A stretch of DNA of 21,869 bases. Origin: Candidatus Hodarchaeota archaeon (lineage in GTDB: Archaea > Asgardarchaeota > Heimdallarchaeia > Hodarchaeales > YT1-039). The stretch is from the NCBI GenBank assembly GCA_016840025.1, contig JAEOTF010000154.1:1-21869 (forward strand), given 5' to 3'. The notes below the pieces were generated by a model. The model did not search any database. It was not told the DNA's origin and saw only the letters and a program-made list of their open reading frames with translations. The position numbers and the translations under genes are program-made. Positions 15,343 to 21,869 of this stretch are shown one piece after another. Every line of letters begins with the position of its first letter. Within the stretch, counting starts at the first letter, position 1.

Positions 15343-16365
15343 GTGGCTCACAATCATGGTTCATGTGAAGATACAGATCATTCACATGCAGGACATGGCC
15401 ATGCCCATCAGGTTGAGTCCAAAACACAACTTGCAATTGTACTCTTCTTGACTCTTGGTTTTGCTATTGTTGAAATAGTGGGTGGACTTCTTTCGGGCAG
15501 TTTGGCTTTATTAGCCGATGCAGGTCATATGATTACCGATAGCGTAGCATTATTTGTTGGTTTTTTTGCAGCCTGGCTTATTACAAAACGTCCAACGAAG
15601 AGTCAAACTTTTGGTTTTCGACGGGCTGAAATTCTCGGAGCTCTCATCAATGGCATATTACTTGTGACTCTAGCATATACCCTCGTTTCGGAAGCAATAA
15701 AAAGATTCGATGAACCTTATGAGATAGAAAGCGGTCTAATGCTCTCTGTAGCAGTAATTGGGTTGCTGGTAAATATATTAGGGGCAAGGATACTTCTTGA
15801 ATCCTCGAAAGAGAATCTTAATGCAAAAGCAGCATTCTATCATGTTATAGGTGATATGCTTGGCTCAGTGGGGGCAATATTTGCAGCCATTATAATCTTT
15901 TTTACCGATTACTATCTTGTTGACGTATTTGTCAGCCTAGGAATTGTTGCTTTAATTTTGTTCAATGCTTTTCGAATCATCAGAGAAACAGTCTATATTC
16001 TAATGGAAGCAGCCCCATCTACTGTAAATCTTGATGAATTAAGAGCTGCACTACGCCGAGTCCCCGGTGTGATTTCTGTTCATGATCTCCACATTTGGAC
16101 CATTTCTTCTAACCATGTTAATCTAAGTGCACATGTTCTTATTGATGAAGAAGAAGACACTCAAATTGCTCTTCCCTTTTTACAAGCGATCGCAGAAGGG
16201 GAATATAATATAAATCATACCACATTTCAAATAGAAAAGACCCGTTGTGAATCTGATAGTTGTGGCCCACCAAAATGCGATGATTGTACACGTGAAACAT
16301 GCCAAGATTGTCCATGGGCGTCTCGGTGGGAAGAAGAATCCGCAATTAAACCTGGAGCCGGATAA
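15343..16365 (+). CDS. Cation diffusion facilitator (CzcD/ZnT-like) with Cys-rich tail
   Basis: The product is 340 residues from GTG 15343, with GGAG six bases upstream; the frame extends to TTG 15331 but that overlaps the binding site. The first 22 residues are His-rich (seven His). Six membrane helices follow. The transport site is the standard zinc set: H62-x3-D66 in helix 2 and H167-x3-D171 in helix 5. A cytoplasmic C-terminal domain (ISVHDLHIWTISSNHVNLSAH) follows. The protein should export Zn(II), perhaps Cd or Co, in exchange for protons. Unusually, the end carries six Cys in about 22 residues (RC-ESD-SC-GPP-KC-DD-C pattern), a likely extra metal-binding or sensing module. The NikR-like gene upstream is its probable regulator. 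Confidence 0.93.
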   Translation: MAHNHGSCEDTDHSHAGHGHAHQVESKTQLAIVLFLTLGFAIVEIVGGLLSGSLALLADAGHMITDSVALFVGFFAAWLITKRPTKSQTFGFRRAEILGALINGILLVTLAYTLVSEAIKRFDEPYEIESGLMLSVAVIGLLVNILGARILLESSKENLNAKAAFYHVIGDMLGSVGAIFAAIIIFFTDYYLVDVFVSLGIVALILFNAFRIIRETVYILMEAAPSTVNLDELRAALRRVPGVISVHDLHIWTISSNHVNLSAHVLIDEEEDTQIALPFLQAIAEGEYNINHTTFQIEKTRCESDSCGPPKCDDCTRETCQDCPWASRWEEESAIKPGAG

Positions 16366-16377
16366 ACTGGATAATAA

Positions 16378-16411
16378 ACCATCGGTAATGGTAATATCCT
16401 TGTCTTTTCTT
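16378..16411 (+). terminator. Candidate terminator after the CDF transporter gene
   Basis: A small hairpin with arms ACCAT (16378-16382) and ATGGT (16388-16392) lies 12 bases after the transporter stop and is followed by a pyrimidine-rich stretch with TCTTTTCTT. The stem is only five pairs. Archaeal termination mainly needs T-rich sequence, which is present. The site lies in a convergent junction with the dCTP-deaminase-like gene. Confidence 0.3.
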
Positions 16412-16865
16412 AACCACGAAGACAAATAGCTTGTGAAACACGCGCATTCTGTTTTATTCGAGTCCCTTGGGTACCAACGACTAAAAGATTCTGAATAACG
16501 GTCGTGGATGCAGGAATTATACGAGTGGGTTGGTAGCATCCCGCTAATAAAAGTCGAGGATGTGGCATAAGGATTGTCAGAGTATTGATTGGAGTGTTCT
16601 CATTGTTCTCATTGTATTCAAGCAGATAAATTCCAGCATCTAATGTCCACCATCCCCATTCTTCTCCTTCATCGATTTGTGGTTTAAGAAGTGTGACCTT
16701 TGATTCTGTGTATTCGCTACCACCGAAATCAAGGGCGCCCCTATCAACAAAAGAATATATCTGTTTAGCTGTTAGATCTAAAGACTTCCCTTGAAGTTGT
16801 TTAGGCGCATAAATAAGCCCGCCCCAAAGCTTTTTTATTTCTTGCTCTTCTATAAACAAACCCAA
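16410..16865 (-). CDS. dCTP deaminase/dUTPase-fold protein, catalytic signature apparently lost
   Basis: A 151-residue protein starting at TTG 16865, supported by AGGTGAG a few bases upstream. The central block WGWWTLDAGIYLLEYNE followed by a proline-containing strand matches the G-x-W-x-L-x-P-G-x-Y-L-x-x-x-N-E region of dCTP deaminases and related dUTPases. The end, IKQNARVSQAIC, matches their K-N-A-R-I-A-Q strand. The catalytic P-R-S-S-L-x-R segment reads HPRLLLAGC, so the Ser and second Arg are gone. The D-x-G-Y-x-G block is also not seen. It may therefore bind nucleotides without turning them over, or use another chemistry. It is divergent from the small GTPase gene across a 181-base promoter region. 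Confidence 0.68.
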   Translation of the reverse strand: MGLFIEEQEIKKLWGGLIYAPKQLQGKSLDLTAKQIYSFVDRGALDFGGSEYTESKVTLLKPQIDEGEEWGWWTLDAGIYLLEYNENNENTPINTLTILMPHPRLLLAGCYQPTRIIPASTTVIQNLLVVGTQGTRIKQNARVSQAICLRG

Positions 16866-17046
16866 TTGTTCTCACCTCTTACTATTGTCACTTTTCATTA
16901 AAAGATCAGTTTCATTTTAGAGTCTGGGTAGATTTAAATCATAATGCTTAATTAATAAATATCATCAACTCCACAATATCACCAAAATTGGTGTTTCAAT
17001 AGATTTTAAAGATTAAAACTAAGTGATTTATTGCGAGGCGGTATCT

Positions 17047-17616
17047 GTGTTTCTGATGAAAATTGTATTGATCGGTGATGGTGCAGTCGGAAAAACTGCA
17101 TTACGACAAAGATTTCTAGGCAAAGGTTTCAAAGAAGACGAGTATATCATGACCATCGGGGCCGATTTTGCTGTGCAAGACACCAATATTGATGGCAAGA
17201 CCGTTAAATATCAAATTTGGGATCTTGCAGGACAACCTCGTTTTAGCGCGGTGAGAGATGTATACTACCGGGGCTGCTTTGGAGCTCTTCTTGTTTACGA
17301 TGTTACCCGTCCTGATAGCTTTACCAATTGTGAGAGTTGGATACAGGAACTTTGGAAAAATTCTGGACGTGGTCCTGTTCCGTTTGTCCTTCTTGGCAAT
17401 AAAACAGATCTACGAGAACATTTTCCAAACCATGTTACCAAAGAAAAAGGTTTACAATATGCTGATGAATTAACCCAGAAGACCACAGAACATGCATTTT
17501 CGATTTCATATCTGGAAACATCGGCTAAAACAGGGCAGAACGTGGGCCTTGCATTTGATACCCTAGGTACGAACGTTTTCTCGTGGATTGACCAACAAAA
17601 AGCTCGTCGTAAATGA
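17047..17616 (+). CDS. Ras/Rab-type small GTPase
   Basis: The product is 189 residues from GTG 17047, placed five bases after GAGGCGG; an ATG at 17056 and a GTG at 17023 are in frame alternatives. All five G boxes are present: G1 GDGAVGKT at 10-17, switch I T36, G3 WDLAGQ with D59, G62 and Q63, G4 NKTD at 118-121 and G5 ETSAK at 157-161. The layout is most like Rab/Ras with the catalytic Gln kept, so it should cycle between GTP and GDP forms. The C-terminus (QQKARRK) has no prenylation Cys, as is usual for Asgard GTPases. No regulator or exchange factor is adjacent; a longin-like protein, a fold often linked to such GTPases, lies about 3.3 kb downstream. Confidence 0.94.
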   Translation: MFLMKIVLIGDGAVGKTALRQRFLGKGFKEDEYIMTIGADFAVQDTNIDGKTVKYQIWDLAGQPRFSAVRDVYYRGCFGALLVYDVTRPDSFTNCESWIQELWKNSGRGPVPFVLLGNKTDLREHFPNHVTKEKGLQYADELTQKTTEHAFSISYLETSAKTGQNVGLAFDTLGTNVFSWIDQQKARRK

Positions 17617-17645
17617 AGAAGCAACTCTTCCTTTATTGTCTTTTT
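17615..17645 (+). terminator. Candidate terminator after the small GTPase gene
   Basis: Arms GAAGA (17615-17619) and TCTTC (17626-17630) form a short hairpin overlapping the stop codon, followed by the T-rich stretch CTTTATTGTCTTTTT. This fits archaeal termination at T-rich sequence; the hairpin itself is weak. Confidence 0.4.
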
Positions 17646-17686
17646 AGATCAGTTCTAGGATTCTTTTACTAATCTATTCTAGGTAG

Positions 17687-17743
17687 TTTAAAACCAATAT
17701 CCCATTTTATGGACATTTAAAACCAAATATCGTTTTTAAAACG
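17687..17743. promoter_or_regulatory. Direct repeats and palindrome upstream of the methyltransferase gene
   Basis: TTTAAAACCAATATC (17687-17701) recurs as TTTAAAACCAAATATC (17716-17731), 29 bases apart. The second copy runs into a perfect 13-base palindrome, CGTTTT-T-AAAACG (17731-17743). The cluster lies about 120-180 bases before the methyltransferase ATG, and then a purine-rich AG block leads to the gene. It may be a regulator-binding site, but AT-rich sequence makes short palindromes common. Confidence 0.3.
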
Positions 17744-17864
17744 GGGAGAAAGAAAAAAGAAAAAAGATAGGAGAATTTTATAAAACAGATTACTATATTA
17801 CCAGATTCTTAAAAAATAGTTTGTGAAGTCTGCAAATTATGAACAAGATTTAGGAGAATGAGGA

Positions 17865-18725
17865 ATGGTTTCCAAAAAATCAGATGATTTAGAGAATCAT
17901 AGACTGATAATTGGAGATCAAGTAGTTTATTTTATAGATGCAAAACGGGTTAAGGAAATATTAGAACCAGAATCAGTTCATTTAATTATTACAAGCCCTC
18001 CTTACTGGAATGTAAAAGATTATGGCGATCCTTCACAAATAGGTTTCGGTCAAAGCTATAATAATTATATTTCTTCCTTAAATGAAGTGTGGAATGCATG
18101 TGAAACTGTTTTAAGACCTAATGGAAAGATTGCTGTTAATTTGGCACCAATACCTGTGTCTACAAAGGAAACAGGTCTTGGAAGGAGTAGTATTATAGAT
18201 ATAATGGCTGATGTTCATTCCTATATGCGCCAATTGGATTTAGATCTATCTAATATCTTTATTTGGGATAAAAGGAAATATAACAATCAGCGTATCTTTG
18301 GCAGCTACCCTTTTCCACCGAACTTCTTTTCACATATTGCTTTTGAATACATCCATCTCTTTCGCAAGAAAGGATCTACGGAATCCCGAGATATAAAAAT
18401 AAAAGAAAAATCCAAGCTAACCAAAAAAGAGTGGAGTTCTTGGTGTTTTAATTCAGTATGGGACATTTCTCCCGTTATTAAGATAAATGCTCGTGGAGAG
18501 AATGTATTCGGGCATATAGCGCCTTTTCCTGAGGAATTAGTTTATCGTTTGATTAGGATGTTTTCCTTTATCGGTGATATTGTCCTCGATCCATTTCTTG
18601 GGTCTGGAACTACTCTAAAAGTATGCCAGTTAACAAAAAGACAGGGAATTGGTTTTGAAATTGTGGATCAGTATAAGCAAATGATTCAACAAAGAATTTG
18701 TGAATCTTGGGATCCTATAGAATAA
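17865..18725 (+). CDS. Site-specific DNA methyltransferase, beta-class (N4-cytosine or N6-adenine)
   Basis: A 286-residue protein from ATG 17865 with AGGAG eight bases upstream. Catalytic motif IV TSPPYW (43-48) precedes the S-adenosylmethionine motif I, DPFLGSGTT (242-250), the order of beta-class enzymes. A motif X-like segment (HIAPFPEELVYRLI) comes just before motif I. TSPPYW with Trp is most often found in N4-cytosine methyltransferases, though adenine cannot be excluded. The central region (about 100-200) should form the target recognition part; the site recognised cannot be predicted. No restriction endonuclease gene is within the window, so it looks like an orphan methyltransferase. 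Its gene is notably AT-rich, which may point to lateral transfer. It converges on the dehydrogenase gene 15 bases away. Confidence 0.9.
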   Translation: MVSKKSDDLENHRLIIGDQVVYFIDAKRVKEILEPESVHLIITSPPYWNVKDYGDPSQIGFGQSYNNYISSLNEVWNACETVLRPNGKIAVNLAPIPVSTKETGLGRSSIIDIMADVHSYMRQLDLDLSNIFIWDKRKYNNQRIFGSYPFPPNFFSHIAFEYIHLFRKKGSTESRDIKIKEKSKLTKKEWSSWCFNSVWDISPVIKINARGENVFGHIAPFPEELVYRLIRMFSFIGDIVLDPFLGSGTTLKVCQLTKRQGIGFEIVDQYKQMIQQRICESWDPIE

Positions 18726-18745
18726 TAACAGAATGAAAAGTTATT
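18724..18745. terminator. Possible bidirectional terminator hairpin
   Basis: Arms AATAAC (18724-18729) and GTTATT (18740-18745) bracket the convergent junction of the methyltransferase and dehydrogenase genes and overlap both stop codons. The stem is AT-rich and the 10-base loop is A-rich, giving T-rich RNA only on the minus side. Evidence is weak. Confidence 0.25.
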
Positions 18746-19697
18746 TAAGTTCTGGAATAAGGTTGGGCGGTGTTTTCCCGTTATTAACGGCTAGTATATT
18801 ATCCGCAACCATAAGTGCCATAGCATTCCTTGAATCATGGGTAGCACTACCGATATGAGGTGCTAGTACTACATTTGGTAGCTTCTGTAATGCGGGTGGG
18901 ATGAAGGGTTCATCATAGAAAACATCTAATGCAGCTCCAGCAATTACCTTAGTCTTTAATGCTTTAATCAAAGCTGCTTCATCTACAACTTTCCCACGAG
19001 CTGTATTAATTAGAAAACTAGATTTCTTCATTAATGCAAGCTCGGTCTCTCCAATTAGATGATGTGTTTGGTTTGTATAGGGGACGTGAAGAGTTACAAA
19101 ATCAGATTCTGCTAGTAATGCGTGGAATTTTCTGTACTGAAAGTCATGTTCATTCTCTATTTGTTCTTTTCTTGAGCTAGAGAAATAAATTACTCTCATG
19201 TTAAAACCAATTGCTCGTTTTGCTACTGCTAAGCCAATTCTTCCGAGACCGACAACTCCCATTGTTTTTCCAGTTAATCCAGATCCCAATAAAAATTCAG
19301 GTAGCCATTCCCAATTGACACCTGATCTGCAAATTTTGTCCCCTTCCACAATCCTTCGACTAATAGCCAGTATTAATGCCCATGTCAGATCTGCAGTAGC
19401 ATCTGTAAGAACCCCTGGAGTATTACTGACCAAAATTCCTCGTTTCTTTGCCGCAGCTACGTCTATATTATTATAACCAACCGCATACTGAGCTATCAGT
19501 TTCAATTGCTGGGCATTGCGAAGAATTTCTTCATCAATGGGTACCGAAAGAAGAGAGACTAAGTAATCTGCATTTACAATTTCTTGAATAATTTGCTCCC
19601 AAATGGGTTTATTAATGTCTAATGTTTTAATATTAAACCCCGCTAATTTTTTTAAGCCTACATCAGGGATCTTATGCGTAAACACTATTTTTTCCAA
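18741..19697 (-). CDS. D-2-hydroxyacid dehydrogenase (glyoxylate/hydroxypyruvate reductase-like)
   Basis: From TTG 19697 the product is 318 residues; the frame is open to TTG 19739. The shorter form is preferred because GGTG lies seven bases upstream and the family's first strand (EKIVFTHKIPD) begins there. The NAD(P)-binding GVVGLGRIG turn is clear. In the longer numbering the catalytic triad is R248 in NTARG, E277 in DVFYDEP and H295 in PHIGSA. The N-terminal catalytic domain shows YAVGYNNIDV, as in glyoxylate and hydroxypyruvate reductases. The SSSRK stretch after the second Rossmann strand would suit NADPH. It should interconvert a 2-oxoacid and a D-2-hydroxyacid; the exact substrate is not readable. 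It is divergent from the ParA/MinD-type gene. Confidence 0.9.
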   Translation of the reverse strand: MEKIVFTHKIPDVGLKKLAGFNIKTLDINKPIWEQIIQEIVNADYLVSLLSVPIDEEILRNAQQLKLIAQYAVGYNNIDVAAAKKRGILVSNTPGVLTDATADLTWALILAISRRIVEGDKICRSGVNWEWLPEFLLGSGLTGKTMGVVGLGRIGLAVAKRAIGFNMRVIYFSSSRKEQIENEHDFQYRKFHALLAESDFVTLHVPYTNQTHHLIGETELALMKKSSFLINTARGKVVDEAALIKALKTKVIAGAALDVFYDEPFIPPALQKLPNVVLAPHIGSATHDSRNAMALMVADNILAVNNGKTPPNLIPELK

Positions 19698-19739
19698 ATT
19701 TATGCACCAGATTGATCTTGTAATCGAATTAATTCTCAA

Positions 19740-20058
19740 TATCTTGCGCTAGGCGCCGATAACTTCTACATAATCATTTTAAAAATGCCTATAACATTAT
19801 ATTATTGTATTTAAGTAGTTATTTTCAAATCCTCATTGCATTATTAATTCTTCAATTGTTTAATCGGGATTATCTCATTTGTTTATTAATTAAAGTCCAT
19901 TGACACTATCATTAATTTTGTTTTTAAGAGAAATATATTTAGAAATGTACAAATGGAATGGTCTCCCTTAGTTAGGATAGAAATTTCTCTGAAAGAAACA
20001 AATATGTAGTTGTTCTCAGGGAATTAATAAAAATCACTAGACTATTGGGGTTGATGAT
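19740..20058. other. Divergent intergenic region, 319 bases, no gene seen
   Basis: This very AT-rich stretch separates the dehydrogenase gene (minus) from the ParA/MinD-type gene (plus) and must carry both promoters. A perfect 10-base palindrome, AGAAATTTCT, lies at 19979-19988, about 70 bases before the ParA start. No RNA gene or longer repeat was recognised. Confidence 0.55.
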
Positions 20059-20898
20059 TTGGCTAATTTGAAATCCTTAGCGATTTTATCTCATAAAGGC
20101 GGTGTTGGAAAGACCAGCATTGCTGTAAATTTAGCAGTTCACTTAGCTAAAATAGGTAAAAACGTCGTGTTATTGGACTCTGATTTTCATGGCCCATCCA
20201 TTATGACTTTTTTTAAACCTCAAGTCCAATGGCTCAATAAATATTTATTAGGAAGTGATAGTATTGAAAACTGTCTACAAGACTTTTCCCCTTCCCTTAA
20301 TCTTTCTGGAAAGTTATTTGTCGGATTTGCAGATCCCACTGCTGACTCTGTCCAGCAGGTCATTCGCATTGACCAAAAAACATCAATGAAAATGCTTCAA
20401 AACTTCATCAGATTAAAGAAAACGCTCAAACGGGAGCCTTATAACTGCGAATATCTGATATTAGATTGCTCTCCGGGAACGGGATATAGCACCGTTAACG
20501 CCATGTTAACAACCGATTCAAGCCTTTTTATTATACGATTAAACAATGCTGACCTTATTGGAACAGCTCAGATGATCGCTGGTTTGTATAAACAATTAAA
20601 AAGCCGTTCACTAGTTCTGGCTAATCAAATCCCCTCGATAAAGGTTAAAGCTAAAAAAACAAAAGAGGAAATTCAAAAATTAATAGAAATGCGGTTTCAG
20701 CAAGATATTGGTGATAAGGTTGTTGATTTTCTAGGTTGGATTCCTACAGATCTTGATCTTCAACATATTGAATTTGAAGTAGCTCTCAAAACCTTACGAG
20801 GGGAAGATTCATCTCGTGTGATTCATACACTAGAGCAACCGGAGCATATTTTCTCGACTACTTTGATAGATTTAATTCCGTCACTGTTTGGGGAATAG
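20059..20898 (+). CDS. ParA/MinD-type P-loop ATPase
   Basis: A 279-residue protein starting at TTG 20059 shortly after GGGGTTGATGA; an ATG at 20054 is out of frame. The deviant Walker A SHKGGVGKTS carries the signature K13 and the P-loop K18. LLDSDFHGPS (D40, D42) is Walker A' and LILDCSPGTG (D136) is Walker B. ATP-bound dimers of this family position plasmids, chromosomes, septum proteins or other cargo. Residues 50-115 and the late region (KVKAKKTKEEIQ) are unlike standard MinD. No C-terminal amphipathic membrane helix of MinD type is obvious, nor the N-terminal extension of plasmid ParA. The longin-winged-helix gene starts six bases after its stop, so the two are almost surely one transcript and likely partners. 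Confidence 0.9.
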   Translation: MANLKSLAILSHKGGVGKTSIAVNLAVHLAKIGKNVVLLDSDFHGPSIMTFFKPQVQWLNKYLLGSDSIENCLQDFSPSLNLSGKLFVGFADPTADSVQQVIRIDQKTSMKMLQNFIRLKKTLKREPYNCEYLILDCSPGTGYSTVNAMLTTDSSLFIIRLNNADLIGTAQMIAGLYKQLKSRSLVLANQIPSIKVKAKKTKEEIQKLIEMRFQQDIGDKVVDFLGWIPTDLDLQHIEFEVALKTLRGEDSSRVIHTLEQPEHIFSTTLIDLIPSLFGE

Positions 20899-20904
20899 AA
20901 GTAA

Positions 20905-21552
20905 ATGATCGTTTATGCAGTGTACATTATTACTGACGATGGAAAAACAATTCTCTCTGAAAACTTTCAATCTATAGAAGAAGTTCCCAACGAAATGTTA
21001 TTGGGAGGATTAATTACCGCCCTCCAGGCTCTCGCCTCTGAAGTTACTGGTGAAAGTCGGTCAGAGATGAAATCCATTGAAGTTGAAGGCTTTTCATATC
21101 ATATTCGCAGCTTTGGACTTTACCGAATTGTGCTGGTAACGGATGTCCCAAAGATTCCTGATAATATCATCCAAACTCTAGGTCTGCGGTTTATGAAAGA
21201 CTATGGTGAAGTCATAATGGATGATTTCTATAGCTTGAAAGTCTTCCTCCCTTTCAAAAAGACTATTCATGAAATTATAAAGGCAGATACGGATACCGAT
21301 GAGTCTAAATCAATAAAACCTGCAAAAATGCTAAGTCCTGTCGAAATATTCAGTTTACCGCATCATTTACAGGCAACAGCTTTAGCGATGGTCTCAATTG
21401 AAGAAGGAACGGTGGAAGAAATCTCAGATGAAAGCGAACTATCGTTTGAGGAGACGTTTAAGAATTTGACGATACTCAAAGATATGGGGTTTTTGGGCAT
21501 CAAACAAAAGCAGGGTAAAACGATGTTCTTCTGTTCTCCTATTCAGGCCTAA
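20905..21552 (+). CDS. Longin-like domain protein with C-terminal winged helix
   Basis: A 215-residue protein. Residues 1-130 have the strand-strand-helix pattern of a longin/roadblock-type domain: IVYAVYIITDDGKTILSENF, then helix LLGGLITALQALASEVTG, strands IEVEGFSYHIRSFGLYRIVLVTDV, and a second helix. A charged linker (DTDTDESK) follows. Residues 145-215 read as a winged helix, with HHLQATALAMVSIEEG and a two-helix plus wing pattern ending in GFLGIKQKQGKTMFFCS. Longin and roadblock folds are common in Asgard archaea, where they are thought to pair with small GTPases; a DNA-binding-type domain at the end is less usual. It is co-oriented and six bases downstream of the ParA-type ATPase. It may link that ATPase to DNA or transcription. 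Confidence 0.75.
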   Translation: MIVYAVYIITDDGKTILSENFQSIEEVPNEMLLGGLITALQALASEVTGESRSEMKSIEVEGFSYHIRSFGLYRIVLVTDVPKIPDNIIQTLGLRFMKDYGEVIMDDFYSLKVFLPFKKTIHEIIKADTDTDESKSIKPAKMLSPVEIFSLPHHLQATALAMVSIEEGTVEEISDESELSFEETFKNLTILKDMGFLGIKQKQGKTMFFCSPIQA

Positions 21553-21869
21553 GTCAGTTAATACTATCCATTTATGCAAAGAATTTTCTTGTAATTCGCG
21601 TGAAATCAAAATAATAACGTCTAACACGTCATCAGTTAAGCCATCACCATCCGAATCACGATCAAGGGCCAGATCTTAGCGATTAGAAGTGCTTATTCTC
21701 GTAGTCCTGCTTTACAGTGCTATCACATTTCATAATATAAGAAGAATTGATACAAATCCAGTATTTTGAGGAATTTTCACATTTAATAGATTTATTCAGC
21801 TTATTTTCTAATTAAAAAAATATTTTTTGTCACCAGAGTTTCCTTATGCCGATACGAACTTAAAAATCA
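21553..21869. other. Intergenic end of window, 317 bases
   Basis: Apart from the TSP3 relic, nothing is recognised after the longin-winged-helix gene. The sequence is AT-rich with short runs of A and T near 21812-21828. A gene may begin beyond the edge. Confidence 0.5.
21613..21675 (-). pseudogene. TSP3-repeat relic
   Basis: On the minus strand this stretch reads DLALDRDSDGDGLTDD, one clean TSP3 unit, directly after an in-frame TAA. The downstream frame continues as unrelated sequence running back into the 3' end of the longin gene. There is no start, no signal peptide and no second unit. The repeat's nucleotide sequence resembles units of the giant gene at the other end of the window. It is best read as the remnant of another TSP3-protein gene. 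Confidence 0.55.

Noticed and set aside
16139..16539. Minus-strand ORFs (68 and 119 codons) across the end of the CDF gene
   Set aside because: They are antisense to the conserved CDF C-terminal domain and overlap the end of the dCTP-deaminase-like gene in another frame; they have no ribosome binding site.
21439..21627. Minus-strand ORF of 62 codons at the window end
   Set aside because: It is antisense to the winged-helix domain; only the part upstream of its first Met, the TSP3 unit at 21613-21675, is meaningful.

Overview
The window reads as a piece of an AT-rich archaeal chromosome, most likely from an Asgard archaeon of the Heimdall-like type. That placement is inferred from gene content: a Ras/Rab-type small GTPase without a lipid-modification tail, a longin-like protein fused to a winged helix, an SPFH (flotillin/band 7) membrane protein, a PPP-type phosphatase, an M42 aminopeptidase, and a giant secreted protein with thrombospondin type 3 (TSP3) calcium-binding repeats. 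Starts are ATG, GTG or TTG, often with a recognisable Shine-Dalgarno sequence. No rRNA, tRNA, CRISPR array or intact insertion sequence was seen.

Layout. Positions 1-4775 (minus) hold a 5'-complete, 3'-truncated gene of at least 1591 codons for a secreted TSP3-repeat protein. A 670-base gap follows, then a minus-strand SPFH + metallophosphoesterase pair (5445-6887) facing two tandem GNAT acetyltransferases (7101-8230). Next come a small ORF and a QueG-like iron-sulfur protein (8319-9354). A gene-poor 940-base stretch (9355-10294) carries the decayed end of a surface protein and a tandem repeat. Positions 10295-11564 (minus) encode an M42 aminopeptidase followed by a small coiled-coil protein. 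PrsW-like and PPP phosphatase genes (11673-13315, plus) converge on a TPR protein gene (13365-14537, minus).

Positions 14645-16365 form a probable metal-homeostasis unit: a NikR-like regulator and a zinc-type cation diffusion facilitator, each preceded by a similar inverted repeat. A dCTP deaminase/dUTPase-like gene (minus) is back to back with the small GTPase gene. An orphan-looking beta-class DNA methyltransferase (17865-18725) converges on a D-2-hydroxyacid dehydrogenase (minus). The window ends with a ParA/MinD-type ATPase closely followed by a longin-winged-helix protein, then a short TSP3-repeat relic.

Most promising for new biology: the ParA/MinD plus longin-winged-helix pair; the giant TSP3 protein with a long helical region and a hydrophobic strand-rich domain; the NikR/CDF module with paired operator-like dyads; and a dCTP-deaminase-fold protein that appears to lack the catalytic signature. 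All functions are read from motifs by eye; no database search was run.
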